This document shows, piece by piece, positions 25,291-32,462 of a stretch of 64,000 nucleotides of DNA. A program made the position numbers and the translations under genes. Source of the stretch: G963674955 sp963674955 (GTDB taxonomy: Bacteria > Desulfobacterota > Desulfovibrionia > Desulfovibrionales > Desulfovibrionaceae); NCBI GenBank assembly GCA_963674955.2, contig CAXXKR010000004.1, forward strand, positions 310,001 to 374,000. Direction: 5' to 3'. Position 1 is the stretch's first letter; each line of letters begins with the position of its first letter. The notes under the pieces are model-generated. The model ran no database searches. It had not been told where the DNA came from and was given only the letters and a program-made list of their open reading frames with translations.

Positions 25291-26619
25291 ATGAAAAAGA
25301 CGGATTCAAGCATCGCGGCGTTACTGGTCCTGTGCATGTTCACGATCGGCCTTTTCATCTCCCCTGATGCATGGGCCGCCCAGGGGTTCACCGTGGACAT
25401 CCACGGTCCGGGCCAGAAAAAAGTCAATCTCGTCCAGCTCAAACCCAAGTCCCTTGACGGCGGGAGTCTTACTCCCAATGCAGCCAAGTTGGACCAGATG
25501 ATCAATGACAATCTTTCCTTTCTTCCCTTTCTGAATCTTTCCCCGGCCTCCTCCATCCTTGGCGGCGACACGAGCAAGGGCGTGACCGCCAAGGATATCG
25601 ACTTCAAGCCGTTGCAGCTGGCCCAGCTGGACGTGGCCATCACTGCGGGCTGGAAAGGGCGCGACGTTCAACTGAGAGCCTTCGAGACCTTCAGCGGCAG
25701 GCGGCTTATCGGCAAGGCCTACAGCGATGTGGACATGAACAACATGGACAAGGTCGCGGATCGTTTCTGTTCATTGTTTCTGGAGGCCATGACCGGCAAG
25801 AAGGGCTTTTTCAATTCCCCGGTGGCTTTCGTGCGCCGCGTGGGGAAGAACAAGGAGATATTTTCCGTACTGCCCCAGGGACGCGAACTCAGGCAGCTCA
25901 CCAGGCTGGGCGGCATCAACCTCGGCCCGGACTGGTCCAAGGACGGTTCAAAAATCGCGTTCACGCACATCGCCGACAACAAGCACTATCTCGGCATATA
26001 CGACAACAAGACGGGCAAGGCAGTGCTCAAGAACAACGGCCTCGGCTCCACCATCATCAGCCCGGCCTATATGGACGACGGCAGCATCTCCCTGACCCTG
26101 AACAAGACCGGCAGCACGGATATCTATCTGCTGAGCAAGGATTTTCGGCCCATAAGACCCATCGTGCAGAGCAGGCACATCGATGTCTCGCCGAGCTATG
26201 ACCGCACCGGGCGCAAGATGGCCTTCACTTCCGGCAGGTTCGGCAATCCGCATATCTTCCTGTACGACACTGCCACCAAGGAGATTAAGCGCGTAACTTT
26301 CGACGGAAAGTACAACACGCATCCCTGCCTCAGCCCGGACGGGCGGTATGTGGCCTTTGCCAGACAGCTCCCCGGCGGCCACAAGATATTCGTCCACGAT
26401 CTGTTTACCGGCAGGGAGCGGCAACTGACCTTCGGCTCCGGCAGCGACGAGGACCCGGCCTTCGGTCCCGACGGGTATTTTATCGCTTTCTCCTCCAACA
26501 GGAGCGGAGCGTACAGGATTTATCTGACCACGCGGCATGGCGACACCCCCAAGATGCTTCCGACCGGTCCTGGGGATGCCTCTTCGCCTGCCTGGAATAC
26601 GGCGATCTACAATCAGTAG
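25291..26619 (+). CDS. tolB: Tol-Pal system translocation protein TolB
   Basis: TolB is the periplasmic beta-propeller that binds Pal and TolA. The 442-residue product has a signal peptide (about 1-30, cut after AWA), an N-terminal alpha/beta domain, and from about residue 180 six WD40-like TolB repeats. The repeats include NLGPDWSKDGSKIAFTHI, VSPSYDRTGRKMAFTSGRFG, THPCLSPDGRYVAFAR and DPAFGPDGYFIAFSSNRSG. Start is 7 bases after tolA. Confidence 0.95.
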   Translation: MKKTDSSIAALLVLCMFTIGLFISPDAWAAQGFTVDIHGPGQKKVNLVQLKPKSLDGGSLTPNAAKLDQMINDNLSFLPFLNLSPASSILGGDTSKGVTAKDIDFKPLQLAQLDVAITAGWKGRDVQLRAFETFSGRRLIGKAYSDVDMNNMDKVADRFCSLFLEAMTGKKGFFNSPVAFVRRVGKNKEIFSVLPQGRELRQLTRLGGINLGPDWSKDGSKIAFTHIADNKHYLGIYDNKTGKAVLKNNGLGSTIISPAYMDDGSISLTLNKTGSTDIYLLSKDFRPIRPIVQSRHIDVSPSYDRTGRKMAFTSGRFGNPHIFLYDTATKEIKRVTFDGKYNTHPCLSPDGRYVAFARQLPGGHKIFVHDLFTGRERQLTFGSGSDEDPAFGPDGYFIAFSSNRSGAYRIYLTTRHGDTPKMLPTGPGDASSPAWNTAIYNQ

Positions 26620-26750
26620 ACGACCATTGCGGCCATAAGGCTTGCAATTTATTGGGATACGGTTACTGTTTCCGTGACCGCAAACCGGAAACCGGAATGA
26701 ACTTGAAAACAAAAGTTGCCTTTAGTGGCCATTTTTCAAGGAGGATTTTG

Positions 26751-27302
26751 ATGAATGCCCGATCCATTGGACTAATAGCGATTGTTTGTCTGGCCCTGGC
26801 TCTTACCGCCGGTTGTTCTTCCAAACGGACCCAGTCCATGCCTCCGGGCGCAAGCTCAGGCTCGGTCGAGGTCAAGGATCAACAGTGGCAATCCGGGGCC
26901 AACGGTGCCCAGGAGCAGGGCTTGACCGAGGATGAACTTATGTCCCAGCAGCGCGCCCAGGCCGTTGAAGAGCTTGGCGGGCGGGTGTTTTTTGGTTTTG
27001 ATTCCTTTGAACTGGACTCACGGGCCAAGGAGAATCTGAAAATCAAGGCCGAGATTATGAAAAAATATCCTGAAATGACCATGGTCGTGGAAGGCAACTG
27101 CGACGAGCGCGGCACAGAGGAATACAATCTGGCCCTGGGCGAGAAGCGCGCCCGCGCCGCATACGAGTATCTGGTCATTCTCGGCGTATCACCGGAACGT
27201 CTGAGCATCGTCAGCTTCGGCGAAGAGCGTCCCATTGCCCATGACGGCAACGAGGAGGCCTGGGCCATGAACCGCAACGACGGTTTTTCGGTATCCAGAT
27301 AG
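26751..27302 (+). CDS. pal: Peptidoglycan-associated lipoprotein Pal
   Basis: Pal is the outer-membrane lipoprotein that binds peptidoglycan and TolB. The 183-residue product starts at MNARSIGLIAIVCLALALTA with a lipobox LTAGC (lipidated Cys at residue 22). The OmpA-like domain (about 75-183) contains FFGFDSFELDSRAKENL and GNCDERGTEEYNLALGEKRA, with the peptidoglycan-binding aspartate/arginine pattern. An AAGGAGG site sits 6 bases before this ATG, while the upstream in-frame start at 26652 has none. The C-terminus NRNDGFSVSR differs slightly from the usual NRR. A strong terminator follows. Confidence 0.95.
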   Translation: MNARSIGLIAIVCLALALTAGCSSKRTQSMPPGASSGSVEVKDQQWQSGANGAQEQGLTEDELMSQQRAQAVEELGGRVFFGFDSFELDSRAKENLKIKAEIMKKYPEMTMVVEGNCDERGTEEYNLALGEKRARAAYEYLVILGVSPERLSIVSFGEERPIAHDGNEEAWAMNRNDGFSVSR

Positions 27303-27321
27303 TTTACTACATGTGCAGGCT

Positions 27322-27355
27322 AAACGCCGCCCCTTTGCAGGGGCGGCGTTTTTTT
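27322..27355. terminator. Strong bidirectional intrinsic terminator after pal
   Basis: AAACGCCGCCCCT pairs with AGGGGCGGCGTTT as a 13-base-pair GC-rich stem with a TTGC loop, followed by a run of seven T on the plus strand and preceded by A on the other strand. It ends the tol-pal operon and can also serve the convergent pgpA gene. Confidence 0.92.
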
Positions 27356-27407
27356 GTGCAGCATTTGGTCGGGCCTGTGCATGAATGGGTTTGCCCTGCA
27401 CAAGAGG

Positions 27408-27878
27408 CTAGATGAAAAGCAGAAGGATATGCAGTCCGGCCATGGCGTACAGCCCGGCCAGGACATCGTCCAGCATCACGCCCAGTCCGCCGGGAAATAT
27501 CGTTTCCACGCGTTTGATGGGCCAGGGCTTGGCAATGTCGAAAAGCCGGAACAGGACGAACCCGGCCAGCAGGGTCAAGGCCGTGGCATTGGCGAGAAAG
27601 AGCAGGGCGGTCCATTGTCCGAGAAGCTCGTCGATTATCACGCAGCCGGGGTCCTTGGCCTCCAGGATTCCTTCGGCCCATGTGGAGGCCAGTGCGCCGA
27701 CCAAAAGAATCCCCAGAAGTATCAGGGCGCGGGTCGTTGTCGAGAAAGGAATGAAAAGCCAGGGGGCGAGCAAAAGCGCGGCGGCCGAACCCCAGGTGCC
27801 GGGCGCCTTGGGCAGGTTGCCGATGGGGCCAAGCGTGGCAATGTTCAGGGCTATCCTTTCCAGGACTGTTTTGCTCAT
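27408..27878 (-). CDS. pgpA: Phosphatidylglycerophosphatase A
   Basis: PgpA dephosphorylates phosphatidylglycerophosphate to phosphatidylglycerol in the inner membrane. The 156-residue product from 27878 begins MSKTVLERIALNIATLGPIG, with a GGAGGG site upstream. Conserved segments are GNLPKAPGTWGS near the N-terminus, DPGCVIIDELLGQW with the catalytic acidic residues, and FRLFDIAKPWPIK followed by GLGVMLDDVLAGLYA. Four hydrophobic segments are visible. The frame extends to 27941 but the added residues are not family-like. A maf-like 3' remnant lies just upstream. Confidence 0.92.
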   Translation of the reverse strand: MSKTVLERIALNIATLGPIGNLPKAPGTWGSAAALLLAPWLFIPFSTTTRALILLGILLVGALASTWAEGILEAKDPGCVIIDELLGQWTALLFLANATALTLLAGFVLFRLFDIAKPWPIKRVETIFPGGLGVMLDDVLAGLYAMAGLHILLLFI

Positions 27879-27941
27879 ATGTGTTACCCTCCGATGTCGT
27901 AAATTTTGCGGCAGTTTGGTTTTTCCGACCTTAAGGCCCAT

Positions 27942-28014
27942 TCAACTTCTGGTCTTTACTATTCCCCGGCTGACCAGCGTTTCGGTCAGTTCAGCCAGGG
28001 GGGTCCACGACGTT
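27942..28014 (-). pseudogene. Degenerate 3' end of a maf-like gene
   Basis: On the minus strand the bases read (with one 2-base gap after GTGGACC) NVVD-PLAELTETLVSRGIVKTRS and stop. The intact maf gene at 30886-31518 ends SVVGLPLAELAEALVSRRIIVSREG and stop. Thirteen of about 20 aligned residues agree, in order, and the stop is in nearly the same place. The DNA match begins abruptly at AACGTCGTGG. It lies on the same strand as maf, at the far end of the accessory patch. No start or N-terminal part is present. Confidence 0.55.
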
Positions 28015-28098
28015 GATCAGAGAGGTAAAACGGTAACCATTTGTCGTCAATGGACTTTTACTTCACCAGGCGCAGTTGAGTGGGGACCTGTGTGGGAG
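28004..28098 (-). repeat. Imperfect repeat copy A flanking the glycosyltransferase patch
   Basis: On the minus strand this segment shows, in order, CTCCCACACAGGTCCCCAC, ATTGACGAC and CTCTGATCAACGTCGTGGA. The same ordered blocks occur in copy B (30069-30150) as ATCCCACACAACTCCCCAC, ATTGATGAC and CGCTGATCAAGGTGGTGGA. The copies are in direct orientation about 2 kb apart. Divergence is high, so this could be coincidence or remains of an old mobile element. Confidence 0.35.
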
Positions 28099-28135
28099 CC
28101 TCCGGGGTATTTCAGTCGCAGTTGTTGAGTTTTCT

Positions 28136-28342
28136 TTATGTATTTTCATCCTGAGCATTGAACAAAGTACGCCATGAGCTTGAAATTGCACCTTGCGCCC
28201 CATCAAAAGTCTTCGTCAAAAGATCAGAGCCATTGTCAACGAGCCCTTCAGCAAGGTCGTCTGCGGCATCACCGATTTTTTCTGTGCGCGATGGAGTGAG
28301 ATTCCGCAACAACGCCTTAGATGCGCGGTTTTCAACAACCTT
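28136..28342 (-). pseudogene. Open 68-codon segment in frame after the glycosyltransferase stop
   Basis: Directly after the TAA of the 28343-29254 gene the same frame stays open for 68 codons and ends at TAA 28138-28136. It reads KVVENRASKALLRNLT then ...GDAADDLAEGLVDNGSD... and ...SSWRTLFNAQDENT. Composition is protein-like and rich in Asp. There is no ATG; the first usable start codons are two TTG codons. It may be a lost C-terminal part of the upstream gene or a leftover of another gene. The rest of 27879-28342 holds the maf-like remnant and a repeat copy and no other gene. Confidence 0.35.
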
Positions 28343-29254
28343 TTAAAAACTGACGTCGAATTCTTCCCGGAGACGGGTCAGGGCGTCGCGCTCCATGGCG
28401 GCGTAACGCTCTTTGTCGAGCAGGGTGGGCTGGCCCGTGGGCGGAACGTCATGATGCATATACTTGTATATGTCGAAATGGCTGCATGTGTATCCGCGAA
28501 TATGAACTTCTCTGAACCATTGGCAGCCGACATCCAAAATTTGCTTTCCCACGTTGACTATCGCTCCAAAAGGAATGACGCGTCCATGTGGCGCGGTTAT
28601 TTTGCGCGCCTTTTTCATGTTGATGAGCGCACACCATTCATTAACACGACATTCCGGCAACGGCCATGGTTGGTCTTGGAACAACTGGTGCATGACTGGA
28701 AGGTGGTATGCTCGTTTCAGGGAACCCTCCAGGGCTTCCACTGTTTTATACATCCTGTGCAGTTCCTCGAATGACGGCCGGTAGTCCATGAAAGACAGAG
28801 AGTCGCATTTTCCGGCGAAAGAGGCCGGGCAATACCAACACTGACCAATATGTCCGATGGCGATGTCGTCGCCTATGCTTTCAAGCATCGCGCCGACGAC
28901 GTCTCCATGGAAGTACGTGTCGTTGTGGATTATCAGGATGTAATCCTTGTCGGTCATTTCCCACCCGTATTGATAGCGCACGGAATGGCGGTACTCCTCG
29001 TCTCCAAGCTTGTCGAACTCCAAAGGAAAGCAATAATTCCAGCGGTCGGGCTTCATGTGGACGATTTTGTCCTTCAGGCGTTCAAGGACGAAGTCATATC
29101 CCCCGGCCGCGATTCCATGTTCGCTTGGGTTTTCTTCGAGAAAATATATTTTGTCGATGTGCCGTCCGGATTCGCGTTCGAGAGAAAGCAAGGCCAGCGT
29201 GGTTTGATAAGGTTTTATAAAGGCGTTGATGAGAACGTCGATTTTTTCTTTCAT
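28343..29254 (-). CDS. Glycosyltransferase-like protein (GT-A-like, uncharacterised)
   Basis: I do not recognise a named family with certainty. The 303-residue product looks like a GT-A fold glycosyltransferase: MKEKIDVLINAFIKPYQTTL at the N-terminus as the nucleotide-binding strand, LLSLERESGRHIDKIYFLEEN, and TDKDYILIIHNDTYFHGDVVGAM, where HNDTYF could act as the DxD-type metal site. Cysteines and tryptophans are frequent in the middle (GQCWYCPASFAGKC). A C-terminal region includes HIRGYTCSHFDIYKYMHHDV. It is followed in frame by a 68-codon open segment. The neighbour at 29291 is also glycosyltransferase-like, so surface-polysaccharide modification is plausible. Confidence 0.6.
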   Translation of the reverse strand: MKEKIDVLINAFIKPYQTTLALLSLERESGRHIDKIYFLEENPSEHGIAAGGYDFVLERLKDKIVHMKPDRWNYCFPLEFDKLGDEEYRHSVRYQYGWEMTDKDYILIIHNDTYFHGDVVGAMLESIGDDIAIGHIGQCWYCPASFAGKCDSLSFMDYRPSFEELHRMYKTVEALEGSLKRAYHLPVMHQLFQDQPWPLPECRVNEWCALINMKKARKITAPHGRVIPFGAIVNVGKQILDVGCQWFREVHIRGYTCSHFDIYKYMHHDVPPTGQPTLLDKERYAAMERDALTRLREEFDVSF

Positions 29255-29290
29255 ATTTTGCTTTCTCTGCGCATCTCGCTAAAGTGGCGT

Positions 29291-29971
29291 CTATCTTTGT
29301 ATTAACCCGCAAAAATCTTCAGCCTCGCGTTTTTTATACAGTGCTGCGTCCTGTGGGTCGTTTTTGCGTTCGTGTTTTTTATAGTCGACTTCAACCATCA
29401 GACACCCGGGATTGAAGATAAGCTGGTTCTGATGAATGGCGATCGCGGACAGCTCCGTGTCGCCGAAGTGTCTTTTGTATTCCGGGTAGAAAATAAATTT
29501 GTGATAGAGGCTGGCCAGCCAACTCCTGCGAGCAAGGCCGAAGACCGCCAGGGTCCCGTAAAAGCGGCTGTCGTTGAAGGCGAGAAGCCCTGCTTTCGAA
29601 TTATCCAGCGTATTCAAGGCTGAACGCAGCCAGCCGTCGCCAGGGAAGGCGTCCTGGGCTAGGTAGCCGAAATAGCGCGAGGATGAATGCGAGCACAGGA
29701 AATTGGCGATTTTCATGAATCCGATGCGTTCATCGTCGTCAACCAAAACCAAAAGGCCTGGGTGCAAAGCGCGGCGGACCAGCACCTCCGTCAAACGAGC
29801 CGTCAACTCGCGGTCTATGTACGGGAGAACGAATACGGCGTCATCGTTCCGCACCGTTCCAAGCTTTGAAAGGCTGGAGGATGTCGTGTGGATTGTCTGA
29901 AGCAAAATGGTTTGTCTCCAGGTCGTAGGGCTGGGCCGTGGGACGGGTACGCTGTCGATTTCATGCATCAT
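29291..29971 (-). CDS. Glycosyltransferase-like protein (uncharacterised, N-terminus uncertain)
   Basis: This is a 226-residue product of unknown family with a glycosyltransferase-like pattern: AVFVLPYIDRELTARLTEVL, then LLVLVDDDERIGFMKIANFL (a DDD metal-site candidate), GYLAQDAFPGDGWLRSAL and HFGDTELSAIAIHQNQLIF. The last resembles the E/D-containing acceptor loop of GT-A enzymes. The ATG has no ribosome site but overlaps the TAA of an upstream 42-codon open segment as TAATG, which suggests coupling or that this is the 3' part of a rearranged gene. It lies 36 bases upstream of the 303-residue gene. Confidence 0.55.
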   Translation of the reverse strand: MMHEIDSVPVPRPSPTTWRQTILLQTIHTTSSSLSKLGTVRNDDAVFVLPYIDRELTARLTEVLVRRALHPGLLVLVDDDERIGFMKIANFLCSHSSSRYFGYLAQDAFPGDGWLRSALNTLDNSKAGLLAFNDSRFYGTLAVFGLARRSWLASLYHKFIFYPEYKRHFGDTELSAIAIHQNQLIFNPGCLMVEVDYKKHERKNDPQDAALYKKREAEDFCGLIQR

Positions 29972-30099
29972 TAATAGGATCGAGTCAAACGGACTTCGTT
30001 TGCGCTCGCGGCCTTCCGCTTTCTGAAGGAACGAAAGTTCGTCTCCAGCACCCGCTCCGGCGGCAGTTCCACCACCTTGATCAGCGATTTTAGCTTTAA
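29971..30099 (-). pseudogene. 42-codon open remnant ending at the glycosyltransferase ATG
   Basis: The minus strand reads KSLIKVVELPPERVLETN and FRSFRKRKAASANEV before a TAA that overlaps the next ATG (TAATG). Upstream the frame is closed by TAG at 30102-30100 and no start codon is evident. It appears to be the 3' end of a gene whose 5' part is gone. The first codons coincide with repeat copy B. No family was recognised. Confidence 0.35.
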
Positions 30100-30150
30100 C
30101 TATCCGTAGTCATCAATCTTAATCTACCTATGGTGGGGAGTTGTGTGGGA
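30069..30150 (-). repeat. Imperfect repeat copy B flanking the glycosyltransferase patch
   Basis: Second copy of the element described for 28004-28098: ATCCCACACAACTCCCCAC, ATTGATGAC and GCTGATCAAGGTGGTGGA on the minus strand. It lies in direct orientation upstream of the two glycosyltransferase-like genes. No terminal inverted repeat or transposase frame was found around it. Confidence 0.35.
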
Positions 30151-30194
30151 TTGCCCAACCTAGCTGTCTCCGATTTTTTTTGTGCCGAAAAAAG

Positions 30195-30746
30195 CTATTC
30201 CAGCCAGTATTTGAGATGGTCGAGGGCATCGGCACAGGTCACCACTCCGTGAGCTCTTTCCATTAAGCCGGGCTGCAATTCTTTCACCATCCAGGCTTCT
30301 AAGTGTTCTTTTGGTGGTGGATATGGTGCTTCAAGTCCATATGTGCCAGCTGCAGTAAATCCATGTCTTTGGTAATAAACAGGATCTCCTAAAACAAAGA
30401 CCAGACCTACGCCTTCCTTCTGAAGACATTCAAAACCTGTTTTTATGAGTTGGCTGCCTATCCCTTTCATTTGATATTCAGGATGAACAGAAAGTGGCGC
30501 AAGGATTGAAGACTTAATCTCAGTTGTCGATTCTTTCAGGTCTGTAGCCGTGAATAGAATATGCCCAACGATGTTTTCGCCACTCGTCGCCACCAGTGAA
30601 AGCATAGGGCGAGCACTCTGGTCTTCTAACAGGTCACTCACAAGGTCAGATATTTCCCGCCCTTCATCGTCGCTAAATGCAGCATGAATAACTTGAAAGA
30701 TGTGCAGTTCATCCTCTGGGATAGCTGCGCGGATATTCCAATTCAT
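30195..30746 (-). CDS. GNAT family N-acetyltransferase
   Basis: The 183-residue protein has the GNAT fold signature: NIRAAIPEDELHIFQVIHAAF at the N-terminus, VGHILFTATDL and LAPLSVHPEYQMKGIGSQLIKTG with the acetyl-CoA-binding Q-x-x-G-I-G (about 95-110), and FVLGDPVYYQRHGF, as in YhbS-like members. The acceptor is unknown. Base composition is visibly more AT-rich than the surrounding core genes, with many A/T third positions, which points to horizontal acquisition. It lies between the repeat-flanked patch and maf. Confidence 0.88.
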   Translation of the reverse strand: MNWNIRAAIPEDELHIFQVIHAAFSDDEGREISDLVSDLLEDQSARPMLSLVATSGENIVGHILFTATDLKESTTEIKSSILAPLSVHPEYQMKGIGSQLIKTGFECLQKEGVGLVFVLGDPVYYQRHGFTAAGTYGLEAPYPPPKEHLEAWMVKELQPGLMERAHGVVTCADALDHLKYWLE

Positions 30747-30885
30747 TTAATACTCGCCTGCGTACTTGGATGTTTGCTTTGATTTGCCACCTTAAACATT
30801 AACTGGGTTACAGAACACTTCTGGTGCTCCCCAAAGTGGGAAGTTGGTGTGAACTTCCGCTGGAACATACTGCGGATGTGTTTTT

Positions 30886-31518
30886 TCAGCCTTCTCTTGA
30901 AACGATAATACGTCGAGACACCAAGGCCTCCGCCAGTTCCGCAAGGGGCAGGCCCACAACGCTGGTATATGACCCGTTGATTTTCTCTATGATGAAGGCC
31001 CCCATGCCCTGGATGGCGTAGCCCCCGGCCTTGTCCAGCGATTCCCCGGACCGGGCGTAGGCCTTGAGAGTGGCCGGTCTTGAGATGCGCATGGTCACTT
31101 CCGAATGGACCGTGAAGGACACGGTTTCACCTTCGGGCAGGGTCAGGCAGCAGGCCGTGGCCACCTGATGGGTCCTTCCGGCAAGCATGGTCAGCATTTC
31201 AACCGCTTCATCCGCGTCCTTGGGTTTGCTTAGTATCCGGCCGTCCAGCGTGACCACCGTGTCCGCGCCGATGATGACCTTGCCCGGATGCCTTTGGGCT
31301 GCGTCCGAAGACTTTAGCTCGGCCATGCGCGCTGCATAGGTGGAGGGCTTCTCGCCCGCATTGGGCGCGGGCTCATCCACGCTGCAGGGGTCGATTGTGA
31401 ATTCCAGGCCCATTGATTCCAGCAGATCCTTTCTGCGCGGCGAGCCGGAAGCCAGGACCAGGGGCAGGACCGCCATGAACGTGCCTTTGTACTCGGGCTG
31501 ATTGTATTTAAGCTCCAT
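30886..31518 (-). CDS. maf: Maf-family nucleoside triphosphate pyrophosphatase
   Basis: Maf proteins hydrolyse non-canonical or canonical nucleotides (dTTP/UTP or m7GTP type) to monophosphates. The product shows VLASGSPRRKDLLESMGLEF at the N-terminus of the domain, GKVIIGADTVVTLDGRILSKP with the metal-binding Asp, and GYAIQGMGAFIIEKINGSY at the end. The start is uncertain: MELKYNQPEY at 31518 (210 residues) fits the family; MAVLPLVLASGS at 31476 or MPLLDEAAKL at 31563 are alternatives, and the frame is open to 31701. It is divergent from motB. The 3' end has a degenerate copy at 27942-28014. Confidence 0.9.
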   Translation of the reverse strand: MELKYNQPEYKGTFMAVLPLVLASGSPRRKDLLESMGLEFTIDPCSVDEPAPNAGEKPSTYAARMAELKSSDAAQRHPGKVIIGADTVVTLDGRILSKPKDADEAVEMLTMLAGRTHQVATACCLTLPEGETVSFTVHSEVTMRISRPATLKAYARSGESLDKAGGYAIQGMGAFIIEKINGSYTSVVGLPLAELAEALVSRRIIVSREG

Positions 31519-31730
31519 TGGTTTTCTCTTTATCAATTTCGCGGCCTCGTCAAGAAGCGGCATTTTTTTGGCGCTTGCCCAATGCCGGGAAGTGCTCGGT
31601 AGTGAATTGTCAATTAATAACAATATGTTGAATTGTTGGCAAAGAAATTGCTCAGTATTTGATGCAAGACTTTGCAATGCCTGGAAATGCATTGATATCA
31701 CACGTCAATTTTTGGGGAGAGGCTGAGATA

Positions 31731-32444
31731 ATGAATGATCGGGGATTGAATGATCTGTTGTCGGAGGATTTCCATTATTCCGACAGGGTGGAAGGCCGCC
31801 ACGACTGGTCTGTTCCCTGGGCCGACCTGATGATGGTCATGTTCGTTCTTTTCGTGGTGCTGTTCATCTATTCCAGCAGCCACAAGGACATCACCGTGTT
31901 GTTCAGTTCGGGCAATTCCGGTTCAGCGGCCGGCAAGTTTGAGATCGATCCCCTGCACGGCCTGATCGGCAGGATGCAGAGCCATCAGTCCATGATGGTC
32001 AAGTACAGGAACGAGGCTGATCTCGACGGACGGGACATTATTTTCAAATCGGAGGACTCCAGCGTTCTGGTCCTTCGCGAGGATGACGATCTAGTCCGGG
32101 TCAATCTCAGGGGCGACAGGTTTTTCGAGTCCGGCGGGGCCGTTTTGAACCGGGAGAGCCTGCCGTATCTGGAGCAGGTGTCGGGATTGCTCAAGACCAG
32201 TAAAAGTTCCGTGCATATAATAGGCTATGCCGATCCTTCAGAGGCCGACGGCGCGGAGAGCTTCAGGCTTTCAGGGGAACGGGCCATCGCCGTGATGAAC
32301 TATTTCGTCGAAACCATCGGGATAGAGGCCAAGCGGTTCGCCTTGACCGGGAGGGGAGCCTACAAGCCCGAAGTGCCGTCCATTGCCCGGAATCATGAAG
32401 CAAGAAACAGGCGGGTGGAAATTTTCATCCAGACCTCCGGTTAG
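31731..32444 (+). CDS. MotB-like stator protein (OmpA C-terminal domain)
   Basis: This 237-residue protein has an N-terminal cytoplasmic stretch, then SVPWADLMMVMFVLFVVLFIY with the proton-carrying aspartate expected of flagellar MotB (PWADLMM), and a C-terminal OmpA-like peptidoglycan-binding domain. The latter includes VHIIGYADPSEADGAESFRLSGERA and ends at ARNRRVEIFIQ. Start at MNDRGLNDLL has a GAGAGG site; the frame extends to 31659. A MotA-like gene follows 18 bases later, the reverse of the usual motA-motB order. Role as flagellar stator or other proton-driven motor is inferred. Confidence 0.85.
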   Translation: MNDRGLNDLLSEDFHYSDRVEGRHDWSVPWADLMMVMFVLFVVLFIYSSSHKDITVLFSSGNSGSAAGKFEIDPLHGLIGRMQSHQSMMVKYRNEADLDGRDIIFKSEDSSVLVLREDDDLVRVNLRGDRFFESGGAVLNRESLPYLEQVSGLLKTSKSSVHIIGYADPSEADGAESFRLSGERAIAVMNYFVETIGIEAKRFALTGRGAYKPEVPSIARNHEARNRRVEIFIQTSG

Positions 32445-32462
32445 TCCGGAGAGGAGATAGAA

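Noticed and set aside
28193..28774. 193-codon plus-strand frame over the glycosyltransferase gene
   Set aside because: Mostly antisense to the 303-residue gene; the minus-strand reading is more protein-like.
27300..30900. Complete insertion sequence or composite transposon around the glycosyltransferase genes
   Set aside because: No transposase frame or terminal inverted repeats; only diverged repeat blocks and gene remnants are visible.
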